NCBI GenBank assembly: GCA_015654635.1
Contig: JAATGP010000057.1
Span: 1 to 64,000 of the forward strand
Origin: Alphaproteobacteria bacterium
GTDB lineage: Bacteria; Pseudomonadota; Alphaproteobacteria; Micropepsales; Micropepsaceae
Direction of reading: 5' to 3'
Length of the DNA stretch: 64,000 nt
A program made the position numbers and the translations under genes. Positions 7,724 through 15,178 of the stretch are shown here, in pieces; within the stretch, counting starts at the first letter, position 1; the number at the start of each line of letters is the position of its first letter. The notes beneath the pieces are model-generated. The model was not told the origin of the DNA, searched no databases, and was given only the letters and a program-made list of their open reading frames with translations.

Positions 7724-8230
7724 TTAAGGTCTCTTTAGCAGCAGTCGGGCAAAGGGTTTGCGTTTGCCTTTGACCTCGCCATCCATTGCCCAGCGCCAGC
7801 TATCAGCCTTGGCGTCATAGGTCATGGTGTTGAAGAAATCGCCATCTGGACTTTTAAAAACAAACGGCAGGCTGTCACCCTCGAGCGCCGCTGAACCGCC
7901 ATCCGTTGTGGCTGCAATGACCGAGTTGTCGAACCAGAAGCAAACAAAGTGCTGCTTGGACGGATCGAAAGCGAGAAGCACTTCGGCCTCATATTGCGGC
8001 TTACCGGCGGCGTCTTTTTCACGGCTGATTTCGGACAGGCGCAGATATTGGTTCTGCAGCACCCATATGGCCTTGATATCATGCGTGGTGGCCGCTTTTC
8101 CAATGGTACCGGTCATCACCCAGTCGCCGGAGAGGCGATCCAAGAACGGCTCTTTGTCGGCGGCAAAAGACGGCACAGAAACACAGAACACCACCAATGT
8201 TGCAGCGATTATATCCTTAAGCCTGGACAT
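7724..8230 (-). CDS. Secreted lipocalin-like hypothetical protein (DUF1579-like)
   Basis: The protein has 168 residues and a clear signal peptide; cleavage is expected after VPSFA, giving ADKEPFLDRL as the mature start. The mature part begins with a LSGDWVMTGTIGK strand-turn typical of small beta-barrel proteins of the DUF1579/lipocalin-like kind. It continues with strands such as VLLAFDPSKQHFVCFWFDN and FVFKSPDGDFFNTMTYD. It is probably periplasmic; the ligand is unknown. The assignment to DUF1579 rests on the pattern only and is tentative. It stands alone between the small-protein region and parC. Confidence 0.6.
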   Translation of the reverse strand: MSRLKDIIAATLVVFCVSVPSFAADKEPFLDRLSGDWVMTGTIGKAATTHDIKAIWVLQNQYLRLSEISREKDAAGKPQYEAEVLLAFDPSKQHFVCFWFDNSVIAATTDGGSAALEGDSLPFVFKSPDGDFFNTMTYDAKADSWRWAMDGEVKGKRKPFARLLLKRP

Positions 8231-8289
8231 GGAGCCCCCTTTGCCTTTCTACGCTCCGCGCGCTTACGCGCCAAAGCAAGGACGGAAAA

Positions 8290-10554
8290 CTAAGCGAACT
8301 TGCCCGACTTCGCCCAACCTTTTGGCGGCAGGCGACCGGTTTGGGCGCGCTCGGCTTTCCAGTCTTTCAAATCCGACGGGCCGAAGGTGCGGTTGTTGCA
8401 GTCGGCGAGACCTTCCTTCCAGGTGAAGGTGGTGGCATCGAGGAGTTCGCCATCCTTGTAGCGCTGCAAATAGACGCCTTGCCCCCGCGCCAGTTCCGGC
8501 ACCTCGGCGAGCGGGAAGATCAGCAGCTTTTTCTGCAGGTCCAGACCGCGCTTGTTTTCGCCGATCACCGCCACAGTATCGCCACCGACGAAACGGCAGA
8601 CGGACGCCTCACCCGGCATCTTCACATTCATCACCCGCTTGCCCGCCTTGGTCATGGCAACGGCCTCATCCTCATTGGTGATGAAGCCATGGCCGGTGGA
8701 GGCGGCAAGGAACAGTTTGCGCCCTGGCTCATGGATGAACACCGAAACCAGATCGGCTTCCGGCGACAGGTCAATGAAGGTGCGGATAGCCTCGCCATTG
8801 CCGCGCCCGCCCGGCAGCTTGGAACAATCCAGCGTGTAGAAGCGGCCATCGGTCGAGAACAGCATCAGCTTGTCGGTGGTCTCGCCATGGATCCAATAGC
8901 GCTCGCGGTCGCCTTCGCGGTATTTGACCTGATCAGAGGGCTCGATATGGCCCTTGAAGCTGCGCAGCCAGCCCTTTTGCGAGCAGACGATGGTCAGGGG
9001 CTCGCGCTCGACCGCGGTTTCAATGGCCGTTACCTCTTCGGCAAAGGCTTCGACCTTCTCGACGGTCTTCTTGTCGGCGATCTTGGAGCGGCGTTTGCCG
9101 AGCGCGGTTTTGAGGCCGAATTTCTCGTCCACCGCCTTCATCTCTTCGATCAGCTTGTCGGAGATCATCTCTTCGGAGCCGAGCAGCTTCTTCAGCGCCT
9201 TCTGCTCCTTGGTCAGGTTGGTGTGCTCGGTACGGATCTGCATCTCTTCCAGCTTGCGCAAGGCACGCAGACGCATATTGAGGATGGCTTCGGCCTGATT
9301 GTCGTTGATCTGGAAGGTCTTCATCAGGACGGGCTTGGGCTCGTCCTCGGTGCGGATGATCTTGATGACCTTGTCGAGGTTCAGGAAGACGGCGAGATAG
9401 CCTTCCAATACCTCCAAACGGCTGGCGATTTTGGCGAGACGGAATTTGGTGCGCCGCTCCAGCACGGTGCGGCGGTGATTGACAAAGGCTAGCAATGCGT
9501 CCTTCAGGCTCATCACCCGGGGCACCAGCCCATTGTCGAGCACGTTCATATTGAGCGGGATGCGGCTTTCCAAATCCGACTGGCGGAAGAGCTGCTCCAT
9601 CAGCACGTTCTCATCCACCATGCGCGTCTTGGGGGTCAGAACGATACGGATGTCCTCGGCGGATTCGTCATGCACGTCGTCGAGCAGCGGCACTTTTTTG
9701 AGTTCGATCAGTTCGGCGAGACGCTCGATCAGCTTGGCTTTTTGCACCTGATAGGGAATCTGGTCGATGACGATCTGATAGGAATTGCGCGGGCCTTCTT
9801 CCTTGGACCAGCGGGCGCGAACGCGGAAAGAGCCGCGGCCGGTGCGATAGGCCTCTGCGATCACCTCGGGGCTATCCATGACGATGCCGCCAGTGGGGAA
9901 ATCCGGGCCCTTCACGTATTTGAGCAAGGTGGCGTCTTTGGCGCCCGGATTCTTGATTAGCTCGATGGCGGCGGCGCAGAGCTCGCCCAGATTGTGCGGC
10001 GGAATCGAAGTCGCCATGCCGACGGCGATGCCGTTGGAGCCGTTAGCGAGGAGGTTCGGGAAGGCAGCCGGCATGACGACGGGTTCGTCTTCGGTGCCGT
10101 CATAGGTGGGGCGGAAATCGACCGCATCTTCATCCAGCCCCTCGAGCAGCGCCTGGGCCGCTTCGGTAAGGCGGCTTTCGGTATAACGCATGGCGGCGGC
10201 GCTATCGCCGTCGACATTGCCGAAATTGCCTTGGCCATCGACCAGCGGATAGCGAACGGCGAAATCCTGGGCAAGGCGGACCAAGGCCTCATAGACCGAC
10301 TGGTCGCCATGGGGGTGGTATTTGCCGATGACGTCGCCAACGACGCGAGCACATTTCTTAAAGCCCGATTTGGGGTCGAGGCCCAAGAGACGCATCGCGT
10401 GCAAGAGGCGGCGGTGGACGGGCTTCAAGCCGTCCCGGGCATCCGGGAGCGCGCGCTGGGTAATAGTGGACAGCGCATAAGCGAGGTAGCGCTCGCTGAG
10501 AGCCGAGGAAAGCTGCTCGGGACGGATGTCGTCAACAATCGGGGGCGTGGCCAT
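8290..10554 (-). CDS. parC: DNA topoisomerase IV subunit A
   Basis: This is the breakage-reunion subunit of topoisomerase IV, which decatenates daughter chromosomes with ParE. It has 754 residues. The winged-helix domain contains [17 protein letters not shown], the active-site tyrosine is Tyr124 in [11 protein letters not shown], and the tower and coiled-coil ([26 protein letters not shown]) lead to a C-terminal pinwheel-like region with WLRSFKGH and KMPGEASVC blades. At the quinolone-contact site equivalent to Ser80 of E. coli ParC the residue is Gln85, while Glu89 matches Glu84. It is the last gene of the rpoZ-to-parC run, 160 bases downstream of recO, separated by a palindromic repeat. Confidence 0.95.
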   Translation of the reverse strand: MATPPIVDDIRPEQLSSALSERYLAYALSTITQRALPDARDGLKPVHRRLLHAMRLLGLDPKSGFKKCARVVGDVIGKYHPHGDQSVYEALVRLAQDFAVRYPLVDGQGNFGNVDGDSAAAMRYTESRLTEAAQALLEGLDEDAVDFRPTYDGTEDEPVVMPAAFPNLLANGSNGIAVGMATSIPPHNLGELCAAAIELIKNPGAKDATLLKYVKGPDFPTGGIVMDSPEVIAEAYRTGRGSFRVRARWSKEEGPRNSYQIVIDQIPYQVQKAKLIERLAELIELKKVPLLDDVHDESAEDIRIVLTPKTRMVDENVLMEQLFRQSDLESRIPLNMNVLDNGLVPRVMSLKDALLAFVNHRRTVLERRTKFRLAKIASRLEVLEGYLAVFLNLDKVIKIIRTEDEPKPVLMKTFQINDNQAEAILNMRLRALRKLEEMQIRTEHTNLTKEQKALKKLLGSEEMISDKLIEEMKAVDEKFGLKTALGKRRSKIADKKTVEKVEAFAEEVTAIETAVEREPLTIVCSQKGWLRSFKGHIEPSDQVKYREGDRERYWIHGETTDKLMLFSTDGRFYTLDCSKLPGGRGNGEAIRTFIDLSPEADLVSVFIHEPGRKLFLAASTGHGFITNEDEAVAMTKAGKRVMNVKMPGEASVCRFVGGDTVAVIGENKRGLDLQKKLLIFPLAEVPELARGQGVYLQRYKDGELLDATTFTWKEGLADCNNRTFGPSDLKDWKAERAQTGRLPPKGWAKSGKFA

Positions 10555-10581
10555 GAACGCGAACTCTCAAAAATATCTACT

Positions 10582-10642
10582 AACCCTCCCCCTGAGGGAG
10601 GGTTGAAAACAACGGGCGCCGGGAGCGTCCGCGAAGGGACGC
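10582..10642. repeat. Palindromic mosaic repeat between recO and parC
   Basis: AACCCTCCC (10582-10590) pairs perfectly with GGGAGGGTT (10596-10604) around CCTGA, followed by GCGTCC (10625-10630) pairing with GGACGC (10637-10642). Further CCCC/GGGG stretches run to about 10700. The arrangement resembles the extragenic palindromic repeats common in alphaproteobacteria and is related in style to the element at 15040. It could also fold in the recO-parC transcript. Confidence 0.6.
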
Positions 10643-10714
10643 GTAGTGGTTTTTCAGGAAGGGGTCCAGCCGAGATCGCCATGGCAGCCCCTCCCCAAAA
10701 TCTGTTTCACCGAT

Positions 10715-11455
10715 TTATCGCGATTCGCCCTCTTCATGTTCCGTGAGAGATTCCAGCCGCAAGCGCGATGGTGGCATTGTTTTACCGTGTGGGCGCAGTA
10801 CCCGCTCGAAGAGGAAGCGGCCCGTCAGTGCCAGACCGGCGGCAATGTCGCCAGAGGTTACGGCGTGCTGCGAGCCCAAAAGGAACTGCGGCAAGGCGTA
10901 CAGACGGCTGGCGTAGGGCGCGCCAGCCTCAGCCGAAACGGCCCGCCCCGATTTGGGCGAGACATAGGCAAGATCATCAATCGTACCCGTCGCGGCGCAC
11001 GCGCTGAGGTCGAGGCCGAAGCCCAGCGCCTCCAGCAATCCCAATTCCCAGCGCACATAAACCGGTCCCCAATGGCCAATGCCATCCTCCATCATGGCGT
11101 CGAGAAGAATGTTGGCAGCGACAAATACCGGGTCGTAGAGCGGCCCGCGTTCCGGCAAAGTTGCGATGGCGACCGAAGTAAAGGCGTTAAGCCCTGCCAA
11201 AGCCTGATGATTATCCATCAAGGCGCCGGCACGGGCGCAGATAAGCTCGGCGGTGAAATTGCCCAGATGCTCGGCGAGGCGGGCGCGCCAATGCAGCTGC
11301 ACGGTGTTACCGGGTTGGAGAACAGGCTTTGTTTTGCGCCCGCCGCGCACCAATCCCAAGTGACGGCCATGGCTGCGGGTCAGGACTTCGAGGATCGTGC
11401 TCGACTCGCCATGCTGGCGGACGGAGAGAACGATGGCGTCGTCAGTCCATTCCAC
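10715..11455 (-). CDS. recO: DNA repair protein RecO
   Basis: RecO loads RecA onto SSB-coated single strands with RecF/RecR in gap repair. The protein has 246 residues, the normal size. The N-terminal OB fold starts MEWTDDAIVLSVRQHGES and includes GLVRGGRKTK. The helical domain follows, with LLDAMMEDGIGHWGPVY and LGLLEALGFGLDLSACAATG, the conserved LLE(x)LGF(x)LDLxxCAxTG segment. The start codon is GTG at 11455. It follows era by six bases and is probably cotranscribed with it. Confidence 0.93.
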   Translation of the reverse strand: MEWTDDAIVLSVRQHGESSTILEVLTRSHGRHLGLVRGGRKTKPVLQPGNTVQLHWRARLAEHLGNFTAELICARAGALMDNHQALAGLNAFTSVAIATLPERGPLYDPVFVAANILLDAMMEDGIGHWGPVYVRWELGLLEALGFGLDLSACAATGTIDDLAYVSPKSGRAVSAEAGAPYASRLYALPQFLLGSQHAVTSGDIAAGLALTGRFLFERVLRPHGKTMPPSRLRLESLTEHEEGESR

Positions 11456-11461
11456 GGCGGC

Positions 11462-12376
11462 TTATTCCTCCGGGAACTCCAAACCCATTTCGCGATAGTG
11501 CTCGCGTTTGTCGGCCCAATCTTCGCGCACCTTCACGAACAGAAACAAATGCACCCGGCGATCGAAAATCTGTTCCAGCTCTTTGCGAGAAGCAGCCCCT
11601 ATACCCTTGATCGCGGCGCCATTTTTGCCAAGGACGATGGCCTTCTGACCATCGCGTTGGACATAGATGATCTGGTCGATTTTGACCGAACCGTCCTTGC
11701 GCTCTTCCCACTTCTCGGTCTCGACCGCACAAGCGTAAGGCAACTCGTCATGCAGGCGCAGATAGAGTTTTTCGCGTGTGATTTCGGAGGCCAAAAGGCG
11801 CGAGGGAATGTCCGCGGACTGCTCCGGCGAATAGAGGAAGGGGCCCTCGGGCATGCGTGATTCGCACCAAGCGCCCAAAGCTTCCAGGCCATCGCCCTTG
11901 AGCGCAGAGATCATGAAGATCTGCTCGTAAACACCCGTAGCATTGAGCTTTTCGGCCAGCGGCAGAAGGTCTTCGCGCTTCATGGCGTCGATTTTGTTGA
12001 GAGCGAGCGCGGCTTTGCGCTGCGACTTCTGCAGATTCTCGATGATGGCAGTGGTGTCGGCAGCGGCATGGCCATTGGGCTTAGCCGTAACCTCAGCAGC
12101 ATCGACAAGATGCACCACGGCATCGGCATCGCCTGCCCCGCTCCACGCAGCGGCGACCATGGCGCGGTCGAGACGGCGGCGCGGCTGGAAGATGCCCGGG
12201 GTATCGACGAAAATCATTTGGGTTTCGCCGCGCATGGCGACGCCGCGCACATTCATGCGCGTGGTCTGCACCTTGGGACTGACGATGGCGACTTTCGAGC
12301 CCACCAAGGCATTGACCAAGGTGGACTTGCCGGCATTCGGAGCGCCGATAATGGCCGTGAAGCCGCAACGGGTCAT
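11462..12376 (-). CDS. era: GTPase Era
   Basis: Era is an essential GTPase that binds 16S rRNA and assists 30S assembly. It has 304 residues. The G1 loop is IIGAPNAGKSTLVN, G2 lies in KVQTTRMNVRG, G3 is VDTPGIF, G4 is ALNKIDAM and G5 is MISALKGDG. The C-terminal KH domain carries VLGKNGAAIKGIGAASRKEL. The start is ATG 12376, which overlaps the rnc stop codon by four bases (ATGA), so translation of the two is coupled. The open frame continues upstream, but that stretch is the shadow of rnc. Confidence 0.96.
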   Translation of the reverse strand: MTRCGFTAIIGAPNAGKSTLVNALVGSKVAIVSPKVQTTRMNVRGVAMRGETQMIFVDTPGIFQPRRRLDRAMVAAAWSGAGDADAVVHLVDAAEVTAKPNGHAAADTTAIIENLQKSQRKAALALNKIDAMKREDLLPLAEKLNATGVYEQIFMISALKGDGLEALGAWCESRMPEGPFLYSPEQSADIPSRLLASEITREKLYLRLHDELPYACAVETEKWEERKDGSVKIDQIIYVQRDGQKAIVLGKNGAAIKGIGAASRKELEQIFDRRVHLFLFVKVREDWADKREHYREMGLEFPEE

Positions 12377-13116
12377 ACTGTCTTTCCTACACTGAGAAGC
12401 ATTTTGCGGGCGGCGTCTTGTTCGGCTTCGCGTTTGGAGGTGCCGGTGCCGGTTTGCGGGTCTTTGCCGACGACGGAGACTTCTACCGCAAAAACGGGGG
12501 CGTGATCGGGGCCGTCGCGGCCGATGATCTTGTAATCCGGCGGCCCGGCTTTGGGGCCACGGCTTTGCGCCCATTCCTGGAGCCGCGTCTTGGGATCGCG
12601 CATCTCCTCGTTCAGAGCGGCGAAAGTTGGAGTCCAGTAACGGTCGATGAAGATCTTGGCCGCTTCGACCCCGCCATCGAGGTAAAGCGCGGCAATCACC
12701 GCTTCGCAAGCGCCCGAGGTGATAGCGATCTTGCGCCGCCCGCCGCTGCCCAATTCCGAGCGCGCCAGGATCATGTGATCAGCGATTCCGCTGGCTTCGG
12801 CTGCTGCCGCGCAAGCTTCCGCCCGCACGAGATGGTTGAATTTGAGCGCCAGACTGCCCTCGTCGTCTTTGGGATAAAGCTCATGCAGCTTTTCGGCGGC
12901 AATCAGACCCAGCACCCGGTCACCAAGAAACTCCAGCCGCTCGTTCGAGGCGGAGCCGGAGGCGCTGGCGTGAGTCAGCGAACGCTTGAGCAGCTTCTTA
13001 TCCCTGAAGACGTAGCCGAGACGTTGTTCCAGCTCAGTCGATCGCGCTGAAGAGGCGTCCGAAGCGGATGGCTTTTGGCCATTTCCAGAAGGTCCAGACA
13101 GTGGTTTTTCGCTCAT
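12373..13116 (-). CDS. rnc: Ribonuclease III
   Basis: This double-strand-specific endonuclease matures rRNA and regulates mRNAs. Using ATG 13116 it has 247 residues. A disordered N-terminus is followed by the RNase III domain with the signature NERLEFLGDRVLGL (Glu62, Asp66), and a C-terminal dsRNA-binding domain with PPDYKIIG and GTSKREAEQDAARKML. The third metal-ligand position, Asp114 in E. coli, is Gly135 here (RRKIAITSGACEAVIAALYL), while the neighbouring Glu138 is kept. The gene starts inside lepB (83-base overlap) and its stop overlaps the era start. No strong ribosome-binding site precedes this ATG, and an in-frame start at 13170 is possible. Confidence 0.92.
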   Translation of the reverse strand: MSEKPLSGPSGNGQKPSASDASSARSTELEQRLGYVFRDKKLLKRSLTHASASGSASNERLEFLGDRVLGLIAAEKLHELYPKDDEGSLALKFNHLVRAEACAAAAEASGIADHMILARSELGSGGRRKIAITSGACEAVIAALYLDGGVEAAKIFIDRYWTPTFAALNEEMRDPKTRLQEWAQSRGPKAGPPDYKIIGRDGPDHAPVFAVEVSVVGKDPQTGTGTSKREAEQDAARKMLLSVGKTV

Positions 13117-13870
13117 CGATTGAGAAGAACTTGAGTTGTGCCCTGCCAACCAGGTTTTCGGACGGAACATAGCCCACTATGCCGCGGCTGTCGTCCGAAT
13201 CGTCCCGGTTGTCGCCCAGCATGAAATAGTGCGCGGCAGGTACGGTATAAATGGGGGTGGTGTCGTACTCGCCTTCGATCTCCCGGTCCAGCACGTAATA
13301 GGATTTGCCGCCCGGCAGGGTCTCGCGATAGCGCATCACATGGTGCAAATAGCCGTTCTGATCCTCAACATAGTCGCTGGCGCGGCGGCGCGGCACGGGG
13401 TTGCCGTTCAGGTAGACAATACCGTGCATCACCTGCACCCGGTCGCCCGGCAGGCCGATGATCCTTTTCACGAAATCGCGCGAGGGTTCGCTGGGGAGGG
13501 CAAAAACCGCCACATCGCCGCGCTGAGGCCGGCCTGCCCAGATGCGGCCGAATTCCGGCAACAGCCGCCCCCAAGGCAGCGAATAGCGGCTGTAGCCATA
13601 AGCAAACTTTTCGACAAAGAGAAAATCGCCGACCATCAGCGTCTCCTCCATCGAACCGGAGGGGATGTTGTAAGGCTGAAAAAAGAAGGTCCGCTCGACC
13701 AGCGCGATCACCAATGCATAGAGCAGAATCTTGACGAGGTCCCACCAGGAATCGCTGCTGGGCGAGCGCGTGATCATCACCATAGGCGACGTCTCCACGG
13801 GATCGGCGGCAGCAGGGGCATCGTTAGGATCGCGCATGGCACCGGCAAGGAAGCCGAAGGCGTCCGGCAC
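13034..13870 (-). CDS. lepB: Signal peptidase I
   Basis: LepB is an inner-membrane serine/lysine peptidase that removes signal peptides from exported proteins. One membrane segment (about 45-62, LVKILLYALVIALVE) precedes the catalytic Ser73 in NIPSGSMEETLMVGD. The general-base Lys135 is in RDFVKRIIGLPGD, and the GDNRDDSDDSR box lies near the C-terminus. The frame opens at GTG 13870, 12 bases after acpS, without a visible ribosome-binding site. An internal ATG at 13783 has GGAG nine bases upstream and would still leave a normal cytoplasmic tail, so the true start is uncertain. The 3' end overlaps rnc. Confidence 0.94.
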   Translation of the reverse strand: MPDAFGFLAGAMRDPNDAPAAADPVETSPMVMITRSPSSDSWWDLVKILLYALVIALVERTFFFQPYNIPSGSMEETLMVGDFLFVEKFAYGYSRYSLPWGRLLPEFGRIWAGRPQRGDVAVFALPSEPSRDFVKRIIGLPGDRVQVMHGIVYLNGNPVPRRRASDYVEDQNGYLHHVMRYRETLPGGKSYYVLDREIEGEYDTTPIYTVPAAHYFMLGDNRDDSDDSRGIVGYVPSENLVGRAQLKFFSIDERKTTVWTFWKWPKAIRFGRLFSAID

Positions 13871-13882
13871 GTCAAGGTGGGT

Positions 13883-14299
13883 TTAAGCTTCGTCTGTGGG
13901 TGGCGCAGGGTTGGCCGAGATGATGACAAACGCCTGGGCGAGCGGAAAATCGTCGGTGATGGTGAGGTCGATCTGCGCCACCATCCCCGGTGGGGTGATT
14001 TCCGCAAGGCGCTGCAAGGCGCCGTTGGTTAGACGCATTGTCGGTTTACCGCCAGGCAGATTTACGACCCCCATATCGCGCCAATAGACACCGCGATTGA
14101 GCCCGGTGCCGAGCGCCTTGGAACAAGCCTCCTTGGCGGCAAAACGCTTGGCATAGCTGGCAGCTTTCGCCGAGCGCTTCTCGGATTTGGCCCGCTCCAG
14201 ATCGGTGAAGATGCGCGACAGAAAACGCTCGCCAAAGCGCGCGATGGACTGCTCGACGCGGCGGATATCGATGAGGTCGGTGCCGATGCCGAGGATCAT
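13883..14299 (-). CDS. acpS: Holo-[acyl-carrier-protein] synthase
   Basis: AcpS transfers 4'-phosphopantetheine from coenzyme A to a serine of acyl carrier protein, activating it for fatty-acid synthesis. It has 138 residues. The magnesium ligands are Asp8 in [16 protein letters not shown] and Glu57 in [14 protein letters not shown]. The [13 protein letters not shown] and FVIISA strands complete the small alpha/beta fold. ATG 14299 overlaps the pdxJ stop (ATGA), and lepB starts 12 bases after the stop. The pdxJ-acpS-lepB-rnc-era order is the usual alphaproteobacterial arrangement. Confidence 0.95.
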   Translation of the reverse strand: MILGIGTDLIDIRRVEQSIARFGERFLSRIFTDLERAKSEKRSAKAASYAKRFAAKEACSKALGTGLNRGVYWRDMGVVNLPGGKPTMRLTNGALQRLAEITPPGMVAQIDLTITDDFPLAQAFVIISANPAPPTDEA

Positions 14300-15024
14300 G
14301 CCCGCGCCTCGTCCATCAATTGGCGCATGCGGCGGATGGAGGCTTCGAGACCGATGAAGATGGCTTCTCCGATCAGATAATGACCGATGTTCAGTTCGCG
14401 AATCTCCGGAAGTGCCGCGATAGGTTGGACATTTTCATAGGTGAGGCCGTGGCCAGCGTGAATTTCGAGCCCAATCGAGGCGCCATATTTGGCAGCCGCA
14501 TCCACCTTCTTCAGCAGCGCTTCTTGCTCGGCGCCCTTGGCATTGCTGTACGCGCCGGTGTGCAACTCCACCACCGGAGCCCCCAGCGCGCGCGCGGCAT
14601 CGATCTGACGCTTGTCGGGTTCGATGAACATGGAGACGCGGATGCCGGCATCGACCAACTCGCGCACGATGGGTTTTAAGCGGTCGAACTGCCCGGCAGC
14701 ATCGATACCGCCTTCGGTGGTGCGCTCCTGCCGGTTCTCCGGCACGATGCAGCAGGCATGCGGCAAATGCTTGAGGGCGATGGTCTTCATCTCCTCGGTC
14801 GCCGCCATTTCGAGATTGAGCGGGATGCGCAATTCCAGGCGTAACGATTCGATGTCGTGATCGGAGATATGGCGGCGGTCTTCGCGCAAATGCGCCGTGA
14901 TGCCATCGGCACCCGCAGCAGCAGCCATCATCGCCGCCCGCAAAGGACTGGGATGAGAGCCGCCGCGCGCTTGCCGGACGGTCGCCACATGATCGATATT
15001 CACACCAAGACGAAGTTTTTGCAT
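14296..15024 (-). CDS. pdxJ: Pyridoxine 5'-phosphate synthase
   Basis: PdxJ closes the pyridoxine ring from 1-deoxyxylulose 5-phosphate and 3-amino-2-oxopropyl phosphate in vitamin B6 synthesis. The protein has 242 residues and a TIM-barrel fold. It begins [19 protein letters not shown], with the conserved histidine after the first strand, then [35 protein letters not shown] and the C-terminal [17 protein letters not shown] phosphate-binding segment. ATG 15024 is preferred over GTG 15030 because AGGA lies seven bases before it. acpS overlaps its stop codon. A 150-base palindromic repeat separates it from rsh upstream. Confidence 0.95.
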   Translation of the reverse strand: MQKLRLGVNIDHVATVRQARGGSHPSPLRAAMMAAAAGADGITAHLREDRRHISDHDIESLRLELRIPLNLEMAATEEMKTIALKHLPHACCIVPENRQERTTEGGIDAAGQFDRLKPIVRELVDAGIRVSMFIEPDKRQIDAARALGAPVVELHTGAYSNAKGAEQEALLKKVDAAAKYGASIGLEIHAGHGLTYENVQPIAALPEIRELNIGHYLIGEAIFIGLEASIRRMRQLMDEARA

Positions 15025-15039
15025 GTCCACTTCCTTTTA

Positions 15040-15164
15040 CCTCCCCTCGCGGGGAGGCCGAAGCGCCGAAGGCGCTTCGGGTGGAGTAAATATACGGAAG
15101 AGGTGGTGGCAAGTAACCCCCACCCGATCCGGCTGCGCCGTATCGACCTCCCCGCAAGGGGGAG
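15040..15164. repeat. Composite palindromic element between rsh and pdxJ
   Basis: Three strong hairpins lie in series. CCTCCCC (15040-15046) pairs with GGGGAGG (15051-15057). CCGAAGCGCC (15058-15067) pairs perfectly with GGCGCTTCGG (15071-15080). CTCCCC (15148-15153) pairs with GGGGAG (15159-15164) around a GCAA-type loop. Between them, a CGATCC...ATCG imperfect pair surrounds GGCTGCGCC. The outer CTCCCC/GGGGAG blocks are repeated in both orientations, a layout seen in extragenic palindromic mosaics. A shorter relative lies at 10582. Confidence 0.7.
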
Positions 15165-15178
15165 ATTAAAGAAAGTAA

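Noticed and set aside
8341..9492. Long plus-strand open frame (about 380 codons) antisense to parC
   Set aside because: It is a high-GC shadow of parC. The opposite strand has clear ParC motifs, while this frame has none and no ribosome-binding site.
12377..12709. Upstream extension of the era frame
   Set aside because: It lies wholly inside rnc in another frame. Era starts at ATG 12376, which overlaps the rnc stop codon.
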